Positions 53,460 through 64,000 are shown, numbered from the stretch's first letter. The stretch: DNA of 64,000 nucleotides from Crossaster papposus (GCA_037893245.1 JBAIAA010000446.1:434001-498000), one strand, 5' to 3'. Program-made: numbers and translations. Notes: generated from the sequence alone by a model not told the origin.

Positions 53460-54620
53460 GGTATCATCACGTGAGATAATCAGTTCCCTGTCATGTGTGC
53501 TGCTCTGCTCAACTCTGGGCCATTTCAAGACAACCTCAAGTAACACTATTGCACATCTCAACACATGAAGGTATCATCAGGTGAGATAATCAGTTTAGAG
53601 AAGGGGTCAAGTATGCAGCTTTAACCTCATAAGCACCTCGTTTCTTATTTCCTGAGACAACATGCGGAGAGGCAGATGTGCCAGTTTTGATGAACCATTC
53701 CGTGGTACTTCAAGAAGACCCACAAGTAATTCCTATGATGTGCCAAGATGTGTCTCTCTCAGTTTACCATACGCTCCTCAAAAGTACGACAAATGCCTTA
53801 AAAGACTATGATTGTGCTTTGTATATTGAAGCTTGACAACCCCATGCAGTAGGGTTAGATTTTCATTGGACGACAGGTGCAAGATTAATACAGTGCAAGG
53901 ACACTTGACACTTTAAAATATTATAAATGGCTCTGTCATATTCCCATTTCATCTGTAGTAACTTGTGAATCATGATTATTACTCAGGAAAATGATAGCGT
54001 AATATCTAGCATCATTTAGTTATTTAAATTTATGTTTATCTTTCCAACGAATAAACATTCCAGACCTCCACCGGACATGAAATACTAGATTTTGTTGTAT
54101 ATATGCAGACAAAAAAAGTAAACAATTTCACTTAGCTGAACAATTTGCAACTTCTCAGATGAACGGGTTTTGTTTTTCCGTACAAAATACCTCACTAGTT
54201 TCAATTATTAAATGCTACAGTATGTTTCATTTGGTTTGGAGTTTATTTCTTTTATGCAGAGTTTTTTGTGTATATATTGGGGAACATCTAATATTCATTT
54301 GATGAGTTTATAAATGATCGTTTTGATAATATGACTGAACTGAGTGGTAATTCATGTATTTTTGATAATCTGTCAAATTCACTCGGTGTAATTTAGAGGT
54401 TGTATTCTTTGCCAGGTTGTATGTGTCGTGCATATTTACCAATTTTCGAAAAGAATGTTATGCAATATATATTTTTGTTATACATTCATGAATCAAATGT
54501 TGTATATTGATATATAAAAAAGATTTTGATTCAATATTGAAGTTTTAACGTTTTATTGTGAAAATTAATGCTGTTTATTTTTAACTTTTCAATAAAGATG
54601 TTTTGGGTTTTTTGGTGTTT
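53460..54620 (+). other. GCKR 3'UTR with partial duplication of the last exon
   Basis: After the TGA, 53483-53592 repeats 53403-53482 with divergence. Shared strings include GCTGCTCTG, CCTCAAGTAAC and GGTATCATCA(C/G)GTGAG, then ATAATCAG. The rest is AT-rich noncoding DNA ending near an AATAAA at 54591. Confidence 0.6.
54591..54596 (+). terminator. GCKR polyadenylation signal (candidate)
   Basis: AATAAA in TTTTCAATAAAGATG, followed by a GT/T-rich stretch (TTTTGGGTTTTTTGGTG), the usual downstream element. An earlier AATAAA near 54049 is an alternative. Confidence 0.55.
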
Positions 54621-56259
54621 TTTTATATTTGTGAATTTTTACGAATGAATTATATTTGATAAGACTATATTTGAGAGATATATATATTTGATAAAAAAAA
54701 ACTTATCTGTATATTTGCTATCACTGTTTAGACCCACAAACGGCCTTTCATTAAATCATTCCAGATTATGACGATGCTATATTTTGATGATAATAAAAAT
54801 AATTTTCTTTAAATAACCAGCAAACAAAATACCACTATTTTATGTTTTATTCCAGTCTATAGAAAATATATTCTTTTTAAAATCATTTAATTGGAATTTT
54901 AAATTAGTGCTTTTATTATAACCGAGTCTACTGTCCGTGTTTGATGCATAACGTTACCAACAAGGCATTATAAAGCTATTATCATTGTACTTGTCTATGC
55001 ATGAATTCGCACTACAAAATTAGAAGCAGCAACTGCCCTGGTGTCACGTGCTCGCCGCACGCGTTCTAACAAACGCCGCACGCGCTCTAACAAACGCCGC
55101 ACGCGCTCTAACAAACGCCGCACGCGCGCATCTTGGTAACCTGATTGGTGGAAGGAGCTCGCAGTGCGTGCGTACTAACGGAGCGCGTCACGCGCAAGCC
55201 TGGTGCCACCACGGAAGATGGCTGCGGCCAAATGTGGAAGAAGTTAATAGTATACTAACCCGTGTAGAGGTTCGTAATTCCTTTAGAGCGTGAATATATA
55301 TAATTATATTAAACTGTTAAAAAAAAAGGCAAGTAGGTGAGCTTACGGATCGAAGGATAAGCCTACGTGATTCCATTCCGGCTATCGTTAACCTTTATCT
55401 TTTCTATGCCAAATTGTATTGTGGGTTATTTTAACCATAGAGAAAGGCTGAGGGGGGAAACGGGTTGGGATACATAAGTGCCTTAAAAAATACAACAAAA
55501 ACCTCTACATGAGATAGTTTATGGGGACTTCCCCGAATTGGTCTGTGCCGAAGTCGTAACTCTGTAGCGCCGCCGTAGTTTGTCTCCACACAGTGCAAGG
55601 TAGGGACTCGGTTTCACTCAAACTGTCTTCTCCCGCATCGTCGATCAATTAGAGGCCAACAGCTCATAATCCTTGCCACAACACCTGCTTCTGTAAAGCA
55701 GATTAGGACGAGAAATTGTGGTGTTTCTTTTTGTAACAATGCCCTTTTTTAACCGAAATAATTTAAATGGTGTTTTGGGGGTAATTAGATGACTTGCAGG
55801 CCCTACATATTTACATTTTAAGAAAGATGGGAGACGAGACGGAGGGTATACCCCCGTCCTTTGTGGTGGTAATTGTGTCGTAGGTCATGGGTAGTGACTG
55901 TCGTCGCGAGAAACTTTGAATAGTTGTTTGGGTCCTAGGGACTTTTATGAGCTACGAGTTCATACGTGTGTCGATCTGTCGATCGTCGTGTAAGCAATTT
56001 TGTTTTTCTTGGAAGTTGCAATTTTGCAATTTTATAGCGGTCTGATTTGTTTGCACTTTTAGGAAACTCCGATATTTACTGATGTGAGGGGCAAAAGGAG
56101 AGATGTTTTCCCTTGTTTTTCAGAGAAGAGAAGAGCATTTTAACTGTGAGTATAACCATAATATAGATTGGCTAATTTAATGGCAATGTGGTTGTGTTGT
56201 GATACATGTACGTGACTGCCTCGCCAAAACCAACTGAATCGGTGGAAATCCGAATATAA
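54621..56259. promoter_or_regulatory. Intergenic region with CpG-rich repeat and promoter-like patch
   Basis: AT-rich to about 55020. Then 55058-55130 holds 3-4 copies of a 21-bp unit CGCCGCACGCGCTCTAACAA(A), followed by GCGCGTCACGCGCAAGCC and AAGATGGCTGCGGCC (YY1-like) at 55215. This resembles a CpG-rich promoter. On the plus strand a possible donor AACTGTGAGT occurs at 56142, but no coding exon follows. An ATTAAA on the minus strand near 56175-56180 may end the Ig gene. Confidence 0.35.
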
Positions 56260-58118
56260 TTACCTTTTCAGCCTGAGTAGTGTTACTATAATAAGCCATA
56301 CGATGGCGATACCCGTGCTTGCAATGATCGATATCGCCCAGACGTTAGACACGCCTACCATATCGTTGTTCTGAGCCATCCAGTTGGCTGAAAGAGGAAA
56401 TAAACGCATGTAAAATGTAGACTAATGCGAACGAAATAAACTCATTTTCAACTTCAAGGCTGCGCGAGTTTTTAGCATTGTATGCTTTTCTAAAGAATGA
56501 TTATTACACTTTCTCTGTTTATGTCAAAGCGGCCGAAATTCGGGTCGTAAGTTAGAAAACGTCAGTATTTTTCTATTCAAAATGTATAACCCAGCCTTGG
56601 ATTCTGAGAATTAGTACAAGAGAAGCCCTGTTAATATGTTTACGTACTAAGTAGAAATATTAAATGTACACTGTGATACGATTATTTGATGGTTTCAAGA
56701 GCTAAATGAATCCCGTTTCCGTACATGATTCTCCAAGTGTTCGGCCTGGTGGTCCCGCGTGTAGCCGTATCTCGTTGGTAGTTACGACCGTGTCCCATTG
56801 CGAGGCATGGCAGGCGTAAAGGCCGTGATCCTCGGGTACCGGACCGGTGATTTGCAGCGTGTCCAGGCCGTTAATTTCCAGGCGCGGGGTGGGCACGACC
56901 ACTTCGCCATCCTTGACCCAACTACATTGAAGACCGGAAAAAGTCCATTAGCGTTAATATTTGTTGCAATTAATACTTGAATAAAATATACTGTAACATC
57001 AAACCAAAATGCACAACTAGCAAAAGTGTAAAAGAATATTATAGGCTCGTCTAAGGGTAAACATTTTGAATAGAAAAATACCAAATGCATAAAATACCTT
57101 GTCGGCTACTTTCCCGGCATGATGTTTTTAATGTCTTAGTTGGGGGAGATATTTGTTTATGCTTTTAGTTAATTTGGTTGTTCATACTTAATGTTTTTAC
57201 AACTTTGTTTGTACAGCGCCTATGTGCAATTTATTGAATATGGCGCTTTATAAGTGATATTATTATTGTTATCATTTAACAATCTTTAATTATACGTTGT
57301 AATTTACTCGTTGGAAAACGACAAACGCGTCACTTGCCTTGTAGATAACTGCGGTAGATATAGCTTGATTTGGCCCGCCTTACATTGCATATCTATGCTG
57401 GTCTGCTGCGGTGTCAACCATATTGCCTCCTTGAATTCTGAAATCGCATTCCAATATTACTATATAATTATGCACGTTTTTGTGGTGCACTGGCTCTCAA
57501 CAAACTTAACAGATTTCTGGGCCTCTTTTTCTCTTTATAATTTAATACAATTGATATCTCGAGTCTCGACTATGACAGGGCCTGTTTTTTATCGTTTTAA
57601 CATCATTTTTAATATAAATTTCAAAGTGAACAACAAAATTGGCAAGGCGGGACTCGAACCTGCAACCTCGGACGAAGGTCGCAGGTTCAAGTCCCGCCTT
57701 GTCGATTTCTTGGTTCACTTTGAAATATATGCACATTTATCTAGTCATTTTTTCTTGTGGTTTATTTGCGTATAATTTTAACATAGAACGCGAGAATGAT
57801 ACAAATGTTATGATGTGTATTGCTAATTCATGTCAATTATTTAAACCAAATAAATAACATTAACTAATTAATTAGTCCGCCTAATCATGCCAGGTTGTGT
57901 ATACATGAACGTACTAGCGTTATTGGACTATCATCACCAGTGGGCTAAATGCGAAGAAACGGTGTACCACTAGAAACTACCAGAGACGATTATTTAGGCG
58001 ACTTACGATTTGCCAAATTTACGTGGATGACAGTGACTGCTAGAAGAAATGTCCAAATCCAAACTTTCGAAGTTAACTTAGGTCTCGATAACGTTAAGAA
58101 TGTAGTTAGCATAACCAT
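56260..58118 (-). CDS. Predicted single-Ig-domain type I membrane protein (178 aa)
   Basis: Not matched to a named family. Assembled from four in-phase exons: 58118-58007, 57437-57338, 56921-56725, 56387-56260. Exon 1 gives a signal peptide (hydrophobic VWIWTFLLAVTVIHV) with an in-frame stop 12 nt upstream of the ATG. Exons 2-3 give one Ig fold split by an intron: C56 (IDMQCKAGQ), W72 (SWVKDGEV), then D102-x-G-x-Y106-x-C108 (EDHGLYACHAS). Exon 4 gives a transmembrane segment (152-174, VWAISIIASTGIAIVWL) and a tail of only four residues (RLKR) before TAA. Intron 2 has a GC donor (AAG before GCAAGT); introns 1 and 3 are GT-AG. No N-glycosylation sequon was noticed. With no cytoplasmic motif it would need a partner to signal, or serve adhesion. 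An alternative donor inside the last codons ends equally early. The exon chain is inference without transcript support. Confidence 0.7.
57615..57730. repeat. Palindrome built from tRNA 3'-half-like arms
   Basis: Arms of ~50 bp: TTTCAAAGTGAACAACAAAA, TTGGCAAGGCGGGACTCGAA and CCTGCAACC, versus the reverse complement of GGTCGCAGGTTCAAGTCCCG, CCTTGTCGATTTCTTGGTTC, ACTTTGAAAT. Each arm holds a B-box/T-arm string (GGTTC[GA]AGTCCCGCCTTG), one per strand. It lies in intron 1 of the Ig gene. No complete tRNA is present. Confidence 0.8.
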
Positions 58119-58146
58119 GGAGGATTCTTATTCCTCCATGGCATAA
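58105..58146 (-). promoter_or_regulatory. Hairpin at the start codon of the Ig-domain gene
   Basis: CCATGGAGGA and TCCTCCATGG form a 10-bp perfect stem around TTCTTATT. The minus-strand ATG at 58118 lies in the 3' arm. The 5' arm contains another ATG followed by GAG GAA TAA, a minimal upstream reading frame. The arrangement could restrain translation. Confidence 0.55.
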
Positions 58147-58546
58147 CGTAATCTCCGAGGTAGCTGAAGATGAACAACCGGCAACTAAACACCTTTGCTT
58201 TGAAGACGAAAAATGAGTAGGCCTAGTTGGTATCAAATATCGTATAGCGGCGCTCTGTTTGTATCGTACTTGCTATTTGAGCGATCCTTTGCGTTCTTAC
58301 AACGTGACGCGCGCGCATTACGCGGTCAGCTTTACGCGCGTTGATAAATGGCTTTTCCTCGAAATCCAATTTACGTTGAATAATTAAAAAGACGCAGAGA
58401 TAGTGATCGTTGTCTCTTGAGAAACAATAATTTATAAAATGTACGCAAAAAAACACCGTAAAACTATAAGAAAATTACACGCATACCCATCTTTCTTAAT
58501 ATGCTTCAATGGAAAATAACAGGACTCTGCTTCAAGTTATAAAACA

Positions 58547-59842
58547 TACTTTTATTACATTTACCAAATAACACAAATATACATGAAAATTGTTATTATT
58601 TTATTTTTCGTGTTTCTTCTTTCAACTCTGCATCATGCTTGTGCGTCTCCTTTATGGGTTTGTTTCATGTACACAGCCATTTTGCCTCTGAAGAAAATCT
58701 TGCCAAGATCGAAATATTAGTTTTAACAATTACATTTTAAATTGGACATTAAGAACCTAAGAATAAAATATGAAATTTTAATAAAAAATAAAAAGGGTAA
58801 AAACGAACTGCGAATTAGGCATATTTCCACCACTTGGATTTGTTAAAACTGTTACTGTGTTATTCTAGGGACCTTATGAAAATGCATTGTGATGATAAAA
58901 AAAGTTGCAATTTGTGAAAGGTTCTCCTAACAAAATAAAATAATTTGCCTGCACTAAACTTATACATTTATCTTCTCACTCGTGCCCAGTGAATCTCAGA
59001 ACGCGCATTTGCTGGGAATAGTAATTTTTTCAAGACAAACAGACTATATCTGCTTCCAAACGATCATACTAAGAAAGTAACTTTAAAGACGGACACGTAA
59101 AAAACAAGACTTAACAGTTCTCACTCAGATAACTTTTCAATGTCATAGTTTGAAATTTATTTCTGCATTTTGTTACAGCGGTGATAAGACATATACAAAC
59201 AGTACATTACAAGTATCCTGTTAGCACTTATTAAAGCTTTTATATAATAAATTAAAATGACTCTGAAATGTGTAATTCTAATTCAAATTGTAAAAAAATA
59301 AAGAATGTATGAGCAAATGTCAAAAACAAACTTTAACATATTGTGTTTTTAAATATAATGTGCTTGGCCAGATCATACATTATGGCATTGGACATAATGC
59401 ATCATTGGGCACAAATGTTGCTTCCCTATGCGCAGCAACGTTGGGGCTTCATTAATTGGTGTTCTTGAGTTCTTAACAAAAACGAAATGTCAGAACATTT
59501 TACTGAAGAACAACACTGTAGCTGTGTTTTGAGTTTTTATAATATGCAAATTTTGAAAAAAATACTTTAAGTTTCCAAAGTAACAATTATCTTTTCTTTA
59601 CCCATTTGACTGTGATCGTTAAGTATTAGCTGATGAAAACAAAACAAATCATTACTCGCTTCGTCTATTTGTTGAGACCTTCAAGCACTCAATTTAATAA
59701 TTGAACAACTTTTATCTAGGTATTTTAAATACTTTTAAAGACCTGCCGATGTTCAGATTTTTGTTTAAATTATTTTCCTAAACGTTTTAAACTCTAGAAG
59801 ATTTTTTTTAAATGTATGTATATAAAAAAAACGAGTGAATGA
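58547..59842 (-). other. NOL10 3'UTR and flank
   Basis: Noncoding sequence after the NOL10 stop. The reverse-strand AATAAA at 58551-58556 (TTTATT on plus) is the likely polyadenylation signal. Contains 59065-59320, similar to 20375-20640, and 59303-59477, similar to 63432-63607. Confidence 0.5.
59065..59477. repeat. Dispersed repeat segments shared with two other loci
   Basis: 59065-59320 shares AGAAAGTAACTTTAAAGA, ATTTATTTCTGCATTT and TACAAACAGT with 20375-20640. 59303-59477 shares TATGAGCAAATGTC, TAAATATAATGTGCTTGG, CACAAATGTTGCTTCCCTAT and ATTAATTGGTGTTCTTGAG with 63432-63607. At 59473-59476 an unoccupied TTAA matches the MITE insertion site in the other copy. Confidence 0.8.
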
Positions 59843-62800
59843 TCATTTATGGAATTTTCCCGGCCGTGATTTGCCCGCAAGTTGTCCCGCTGATCTCCTC
59901 AATTTTTTTCGTTCCATGTAATGTTCCCTGGTATCCTGCTTCAGCTTGGTTTCCTTAGCACTCTGTGATGTAATGAGATAAAGAAAGGACAGGTCTAATA
60001 AGAAGAATCATCAACGTGACAAAATAACATGTTCTCATTTCTGAAATAAAATAGGGGTATCATTATAGATCCTACAAGTTAACCCCTGGTGATGCCCTTC
60101 TAGACCCCTCGAATAGAACAAATTAGCAGTCTGAGTTTTTGAAAATCATTTTTGTACATTGATTTCTTAAGAAAGTCGTGGAATGCCAAGATAAAATTCG
60201 AACATTCACCGTAACACAATTGTCTTTAAGAATCAGTTTTAACACTTAAAGTTGGTGGTCTATATTTCCATTACTGAACTCGGCACACTTCGGTGCTGTA
60301 TACCATTGAAAAGCTCTTGTTTTGCAGAATCCAGATAAATAAATATCTCAATTCTTAAAAAGTCTGACTTTAAGTTCATTTTGTGGCGACAGGTCACATA
60401 TAGTCCTGCCTATACTAATGGCGCATACCCACCTTTCTGATGGTAAATGTTAGCTGTTGGTTGCCAGTAGAATCAATACGCTTGACTTCTCCCTGTTCAG
60501 ATTCTTGGGCAAGTCTGTCTGCCAGACTAGTTCTGTGATTATAAAATAAAACAAAAATTAGTTTTATGTTTTGAATCAAACTTTCTTTTCTAACGAAACT
60601 TAGGATGGGGAATTTTGAATCTCCAAAAGATTTTTGGAGCCTGCTTAACTAGTGTGTGGTCCGCAAAAAAATGAATAAATATGGGAGTTGTTGTCAAAAT
60701 AAACACACAACATTGCTTTCATGTTGCTTTGACTTTAATTTATTTCATTTCATTTCCTTACTTCATCTGCTTCTTGTTGCTTTGTTTTCTTCCCACAGCT
60801 GAACTAAACTCTTCTCCTTTCTTCAGTTCGTAGAATTTAGGCGTGGCTTGGGCGGTGGCTTGGGCTCTAGCCTCTGTCCTTCGTTCTTCTCTCAACTGTT
60901 GATGCTGTCTCCTGAGCTCTTGTTGCCAGGACTGGTCACCATCATCGTCATCTGAGCTGCTATCTTCATCACTTGGCCTTCCCTCTTCCTCCTGTGATGA
61001 AGGTGTCAATAATGCAACGCCAGTTTTTAAACTAGCCTTTTCAGACTTGCCAAACTACACCAAAATATTCCTATTAATTCCTATACATTAAGCCATCTCA
61101 CATTTGATTAAAAATAAAAATAAAATAAAAAGCCTGTGAATGAAACTGAAGAATGAACTCATAGCTCCTGTGCTACAGTGGCATATTTGAGGAATTAATA
61201 GTTTCAATACAAGAAAGACGTAATAATGAACTAAAGATCATGTAGTTAAAGATAATTAAGACTGCGGTAAAATGCATACTGACTGGATTTACCTGAAATA
61301 TACAATTACTTCAAACCTAGAGAGATTCTTGTTATATAGTTTGATTGTTTGAACATTCATAGAATTATGCCCGTTAATCATTACTTATTATATTTGTTTT
61401 AATTCTTTCACAGATACAGAATCTTCAACTGAAAAAAAAAGTTGTGGGGTACCTGTAGTTCATCAAATTGCTGCAGCATAGCTCTCTTCTGAGCTGCCTT
61501 CTGCTGCTGTTTGTGCTGTTTAGTAATGACAGGATGGAGCAATCGGAAGTCATCGCTGGTTTCATCCACCTGAAACTCGGGGTTCTTGAAGAGAGCTGCA
61601 AAACGGTCATCTTGAAGAATACCATCTGCCTCAGCCTGAAGGTAAGAAATCAAATGTTGGTTGAAGCTATGCATGGTTAAAGCTAATTAAGGTTTACGTG
61701 TACACCAAGAAGCGGTATCACCCCCATCCATGCACCTGCTATTTAGACAAGTGTTTGTGATTAAGATGTCAAATCGCTCTCACCTTTTTCACCCTCTTGG
61801 CCTTCGTGGTCTGTTCCTGCTCCTGTTGCTCCTGTAGCTTAGAGGCAAGCACTGCGTTCACCTTGGGTAGCTTCTGTCAGTAGATAAGGAGAAGTAATAT
61901 GGTTGAGGTATTGACTGTGATCAACTACCTCGTGAGTAGTTAAGGACACTTAAGTGTTACTGCTACTTAGCACAGTGCAGTGTAGTGCAGTGTAATACAT
62001 TGTTATAGAGTGTCACTACTCCGTTAACTTACTCTTATTTTCACTCGGCTGGCTCTGTCATCCTCTATTTTCTGCTTGATCTTAGTCTTAACATAGTCTT
62101 CATAAGCGAAGGGATCTGTGATGGATTTAGCTTTGCGGTACAATCTGATGTCCATGAAGTAACCATGCATGTAAGCACGTAGTAAACTAGTGCCAACAAG
62201 ATGTGAAAATCCTAAAAACAGGAAGAACAACATCAACTAACTAAACTGTAATTAAATATCAAATATTCCTCTCAGTAATGATCTTAAGATACAGTATGTT
62301 TGCATTTCTCTGCATATTAACTTCATTAGAACAGAAAATATTCATTCTTGGCCAAACTTTGCATAAACTGTCCTGGCTCTAATACAGAATGTCAATGACT
62401 TAGTGATTGGAAAGTACGCCGTCTCTTAGGACCTTGTGAAACTGTCGGATTAAAACAAACGTGTTTCTTGTCAAACAATGTAATGTAACGTAATACAATG
62501 TAATGTAACGTAATACAATGTAATGTAACGTAATACAATGTAATGTAATACAATGTAACGCAATACATTGTAATGTAATACATTGTAATGTAATACTATA
62601 CTATGTAATGCAATACATTGTAATGCAATACATTGTAATGCAATACATTGTAATGCAATACATTGTAATGCAATACATTGTAATGCAATACATTGTAATG
62701 CAATACATTGTAATGCAATACATTGTAATGCAATACATTATATTGTAATGCAATACATTGTAATGCAATACATTGTAATGCAATACATTATATTGTAATG

Positions 62801-64000
62801 CAATACATTGTAATGCAATACATTGTAATGCAATACATTATATTGTAATGCAATACAGTGTAATACAATGTAACAGGTAAAATTGTATTTGTAATCTACT
62901 TTACCAAGGTTTTCTAGCTCTGCTCTGGTGACAAATTTGTAATCGTCGTACACAGTGTTGTTGGGACTGTCTTCCAATTCTTCCGTCAGGTTGTCCAAGA
63001 AGGCGCACCACTTTGGCGCTGGGCCTAAACTCTGTCAACATCATCAATCACATTGTGAGTTCAAGCTTTGTGGATTGGTACAAGTTATGTGGTAAGTTTA
63101 AAGACAAATTAAACTTAATCTCAAATACATTTTCCCCGATTTTGTTTAAACACAAGAGACGAGTTCCATAGTGTACCCACAAAAGTACCACTTCATTGGC
63201 AATCAAAATCGGTCACATCTTGATTTCACTCGTTAGGAAAGATAACGTGTCCGTTTTGTTAAAATGCACTATGATCACATTTACACGACTTGGATTGACA
63301 GCACATAACATGCAACGTGTGACCCAGCAGATGTGCAAAACATGTCACCGTACCGAGCATGAATGGTAAGAGAGTCAAGAAAGGTTAATCTGCAATCATG
63401 GAATACATTTCAAAACTAATACCTTTAAAAAACAATGATTGTATGAGCAAATGTCGAAAACAAACTTTATGTGTTTTTAAATATAATGTGCTTGGTCAGA
63501 TCAAGCATTATGACATTGGACATTATGCATAATAATTTGGCACAAATGTTGCTTCCCTATATGCAGCAAATTTGGGACTTCATTAATTGGTGTTCTTGAG
63601 TTCTTAACCAGTTCGCGCCGGATGACGTATATAAACGCAAAAATTTCCCCAAATTCAAAACGGATGACGAATAAATACGCCAAGTTCAAGTTCGGAAATG
63701 TATGTCAGCAGCGCACAAGGCCGGAAATGCGTGGGTGTGCTACCCAGCACTATCGGCCTGAACACGCTTCAGATCGAGTTTCGTTAAAAATAATCCCGCC
63801 CGTCGGCTCGGCGATGTAAAAATAATCCCGGCGCGAACTGGTTAACAAAAAAGAAATTGAATTAAAGAAGTTGGAACTTACAGGGACAAAGTAGACACCC
63901 AACTTGGGTGTTTCATTTGCCGTTAGGATAAGTCCTGAGGAGGGTACCAGACACATGCCATTAATGTTGTGTTCAGGCTCAATAGCTGTAAATGCAGTCC
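59843..64000 (-). CDS. NOL10: Nucleolar protein 10, C-terminal part (8 exons; 5' end outside window)
   Basis: WD-repeat nucleolar protein needed for small-subunit ribosome biogenesis (yeast Enp2 relative). Exons: 64000-63882 (partial), 63031-62905, 62211-62033, 61873-61784, 61635-61453, 60991-60762, 60532-60433, 59962-59843; 381 aa plus TGA, in phase with GT-AG junctions. The visible part starts TAFTAIEPEHNINGMCLVPS, the end of the propeller. Then come LDNLTEELED, TVYDDYKFVT, GTSLLRAYMHGYFMDIRLY and PFAYEDYVKTKI, DDRFAALFKNPEFQVDE, an acidic SSSDDDDGDQSW stretch, PKFYELKKGEEF, QLTFTIRK and the basic end RKKLRRSAGQL..GKFHK. These match human NOL10 in order. The N-terminal WD repeats must lie beyond 64000. 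Intron 2 holds a 15-bp repeat array and intron 1 a MITE. Confidence 0.95.
62461..62870. repeat. 15-bp microsatellite-like array in NOL10 intron
   Basis: Repeats of ACATTGTAATGCAAT, with GTAATGTAACGTAATACAAT variants before 62600 and occasional inserted ATTATATTGTA. The period of 15 leaves open minus-strand frames of MYCIT-type peptides, which are artefacts. The array ends about 35 bp from the donor of the exon at 63031-62905. Confidence 0.9.
63432..63607. repeat. Duplicated segment carrying the MITE insertion site
   Basis: Similar to 59303-59477 over about 175 bp. The similarity runs up to TTCTTAA at 63601-63607, is interrupted by the MITE, and resumes as TTAACAAAAAAG at 63842. Confidence 0.85.
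63608..63841 (+). mobile_element. TTAA-type MITE, family A (intact, with empty site in window)
   Basis: 234 bp with ends CCAGTTCGCGCCGG and CCGGCGCGAACTGG and TTAA on both sides (63604-63607 and 63842-63845). The paralogous segment at 59471-59480 reads TCTTAACAAA with a single TTAA, fixing the element boundaries and the 4-bp target duplication. It lies in the first visible NOL10 intron, 40 bp after its donor. Confidence 0.95.

Noticed and set aside
55048-55293. 81-codon frame at the CpG repeat
   Set aside because: Its N-terminus is the 21-bp repeat (ARALTNA), and no homology or splice partner is visible.
57311-57775. 154-codon plus-strand frame with KAGLEPAT-like text
   Set aside because: The text comes from the tRNA-like palindrome and the frame overlaps the better supported Ig exon 2 on the other strand.
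62392-62998. Minus-strand frames of MYCIT-type peptides
   Set aside because: Translation of the 15-bp microsatellite; only the NOL10 exon at 62905-63031 is real.

Overview
This is animal nuclear DNA: AT-rich, with intron-rich genes that have canonical GT-AG junctions, CpG-rich spots near promoters, tRNA-derived SINEs, many short inverted-repeat (MITE/foldback) elements and large minisatellites. The encoded proteins (HDAC1, a Src42A/FRK-type kinase, GCKR, NOL10) look like those of an invertebrate deuterostome, most likely an echinoderm. That placement is inference; no species is claimed.

Layout. (1) 2324-11413, plus strand: a complete 12-exon class I histone deacetylase gene (HDAC1, 559 aa), with a 3'UTR to about 13035. 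(2) 13036-20000: repeat-rich intergenic DNA containing a TIR element inside a duplicated segment and a 3.7-kb array of 23-bp units with a 1,686-bp higher-order duplication. (3) 20000-31078, minus strand: a complete 8-exon Src-family kinase gene of the Src42A/FRK type (518 aa), with a long noncoding 3' flank. (4) 31079-40900: an inverted-repeat element with telomere-like motifs in its loop, and a 4.4-kb tandem array of tRNA-like units bracketed by two copies of a hAT-like element. (5) 40922-53459, plus strand: a complete 15-exon glucokinase regulatory protein gene (GCKR, 652 aa) with a 4.3-kb, 34-bp minisatellite in intron 9. (6) 56260-58118, minus strand: a small 4-exon gene, assembled here from signal peptide, split Ig domain and transmembrane exons, predicting a 178-aa single-Ig membrane protein. 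(7) 59843-64000, minus strand: the C-terminal 8 exons of NOL10; the 5' part lies beyond the window. The genes belong to unrelated pathways (chromatin, kinase signalling, sugar-phosphate sensing, cell surface, ribosome biogenesis), so no operon-like cooperation is implied.

The most striking pattern is that tandem arrays repeatedly begin at exon ends. The 3' ends of HDAC1 exon 10, kinase exon 4, and GCKR exons 6 and 8 have been copied together with their 5' splice sites into the following intron (12, about 10, 9 and 1-2 extra copies). Arrays also start at the donors of HDAC1 exon 5 and GCKR exon 9. The 5' half of HDAC1 exon 8 is copied twice upstream of the true exon, and the last exons of the kinase and GCKR are partly duplicated downstream. 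In the junctions read here, use of a downstream decoy donor would bring in an in-frame stop. A second clear result is a TTAA-targeting MITE family whose filled site (63608-63841) has a matching empty paralogous site (59473-59476) in the same window.
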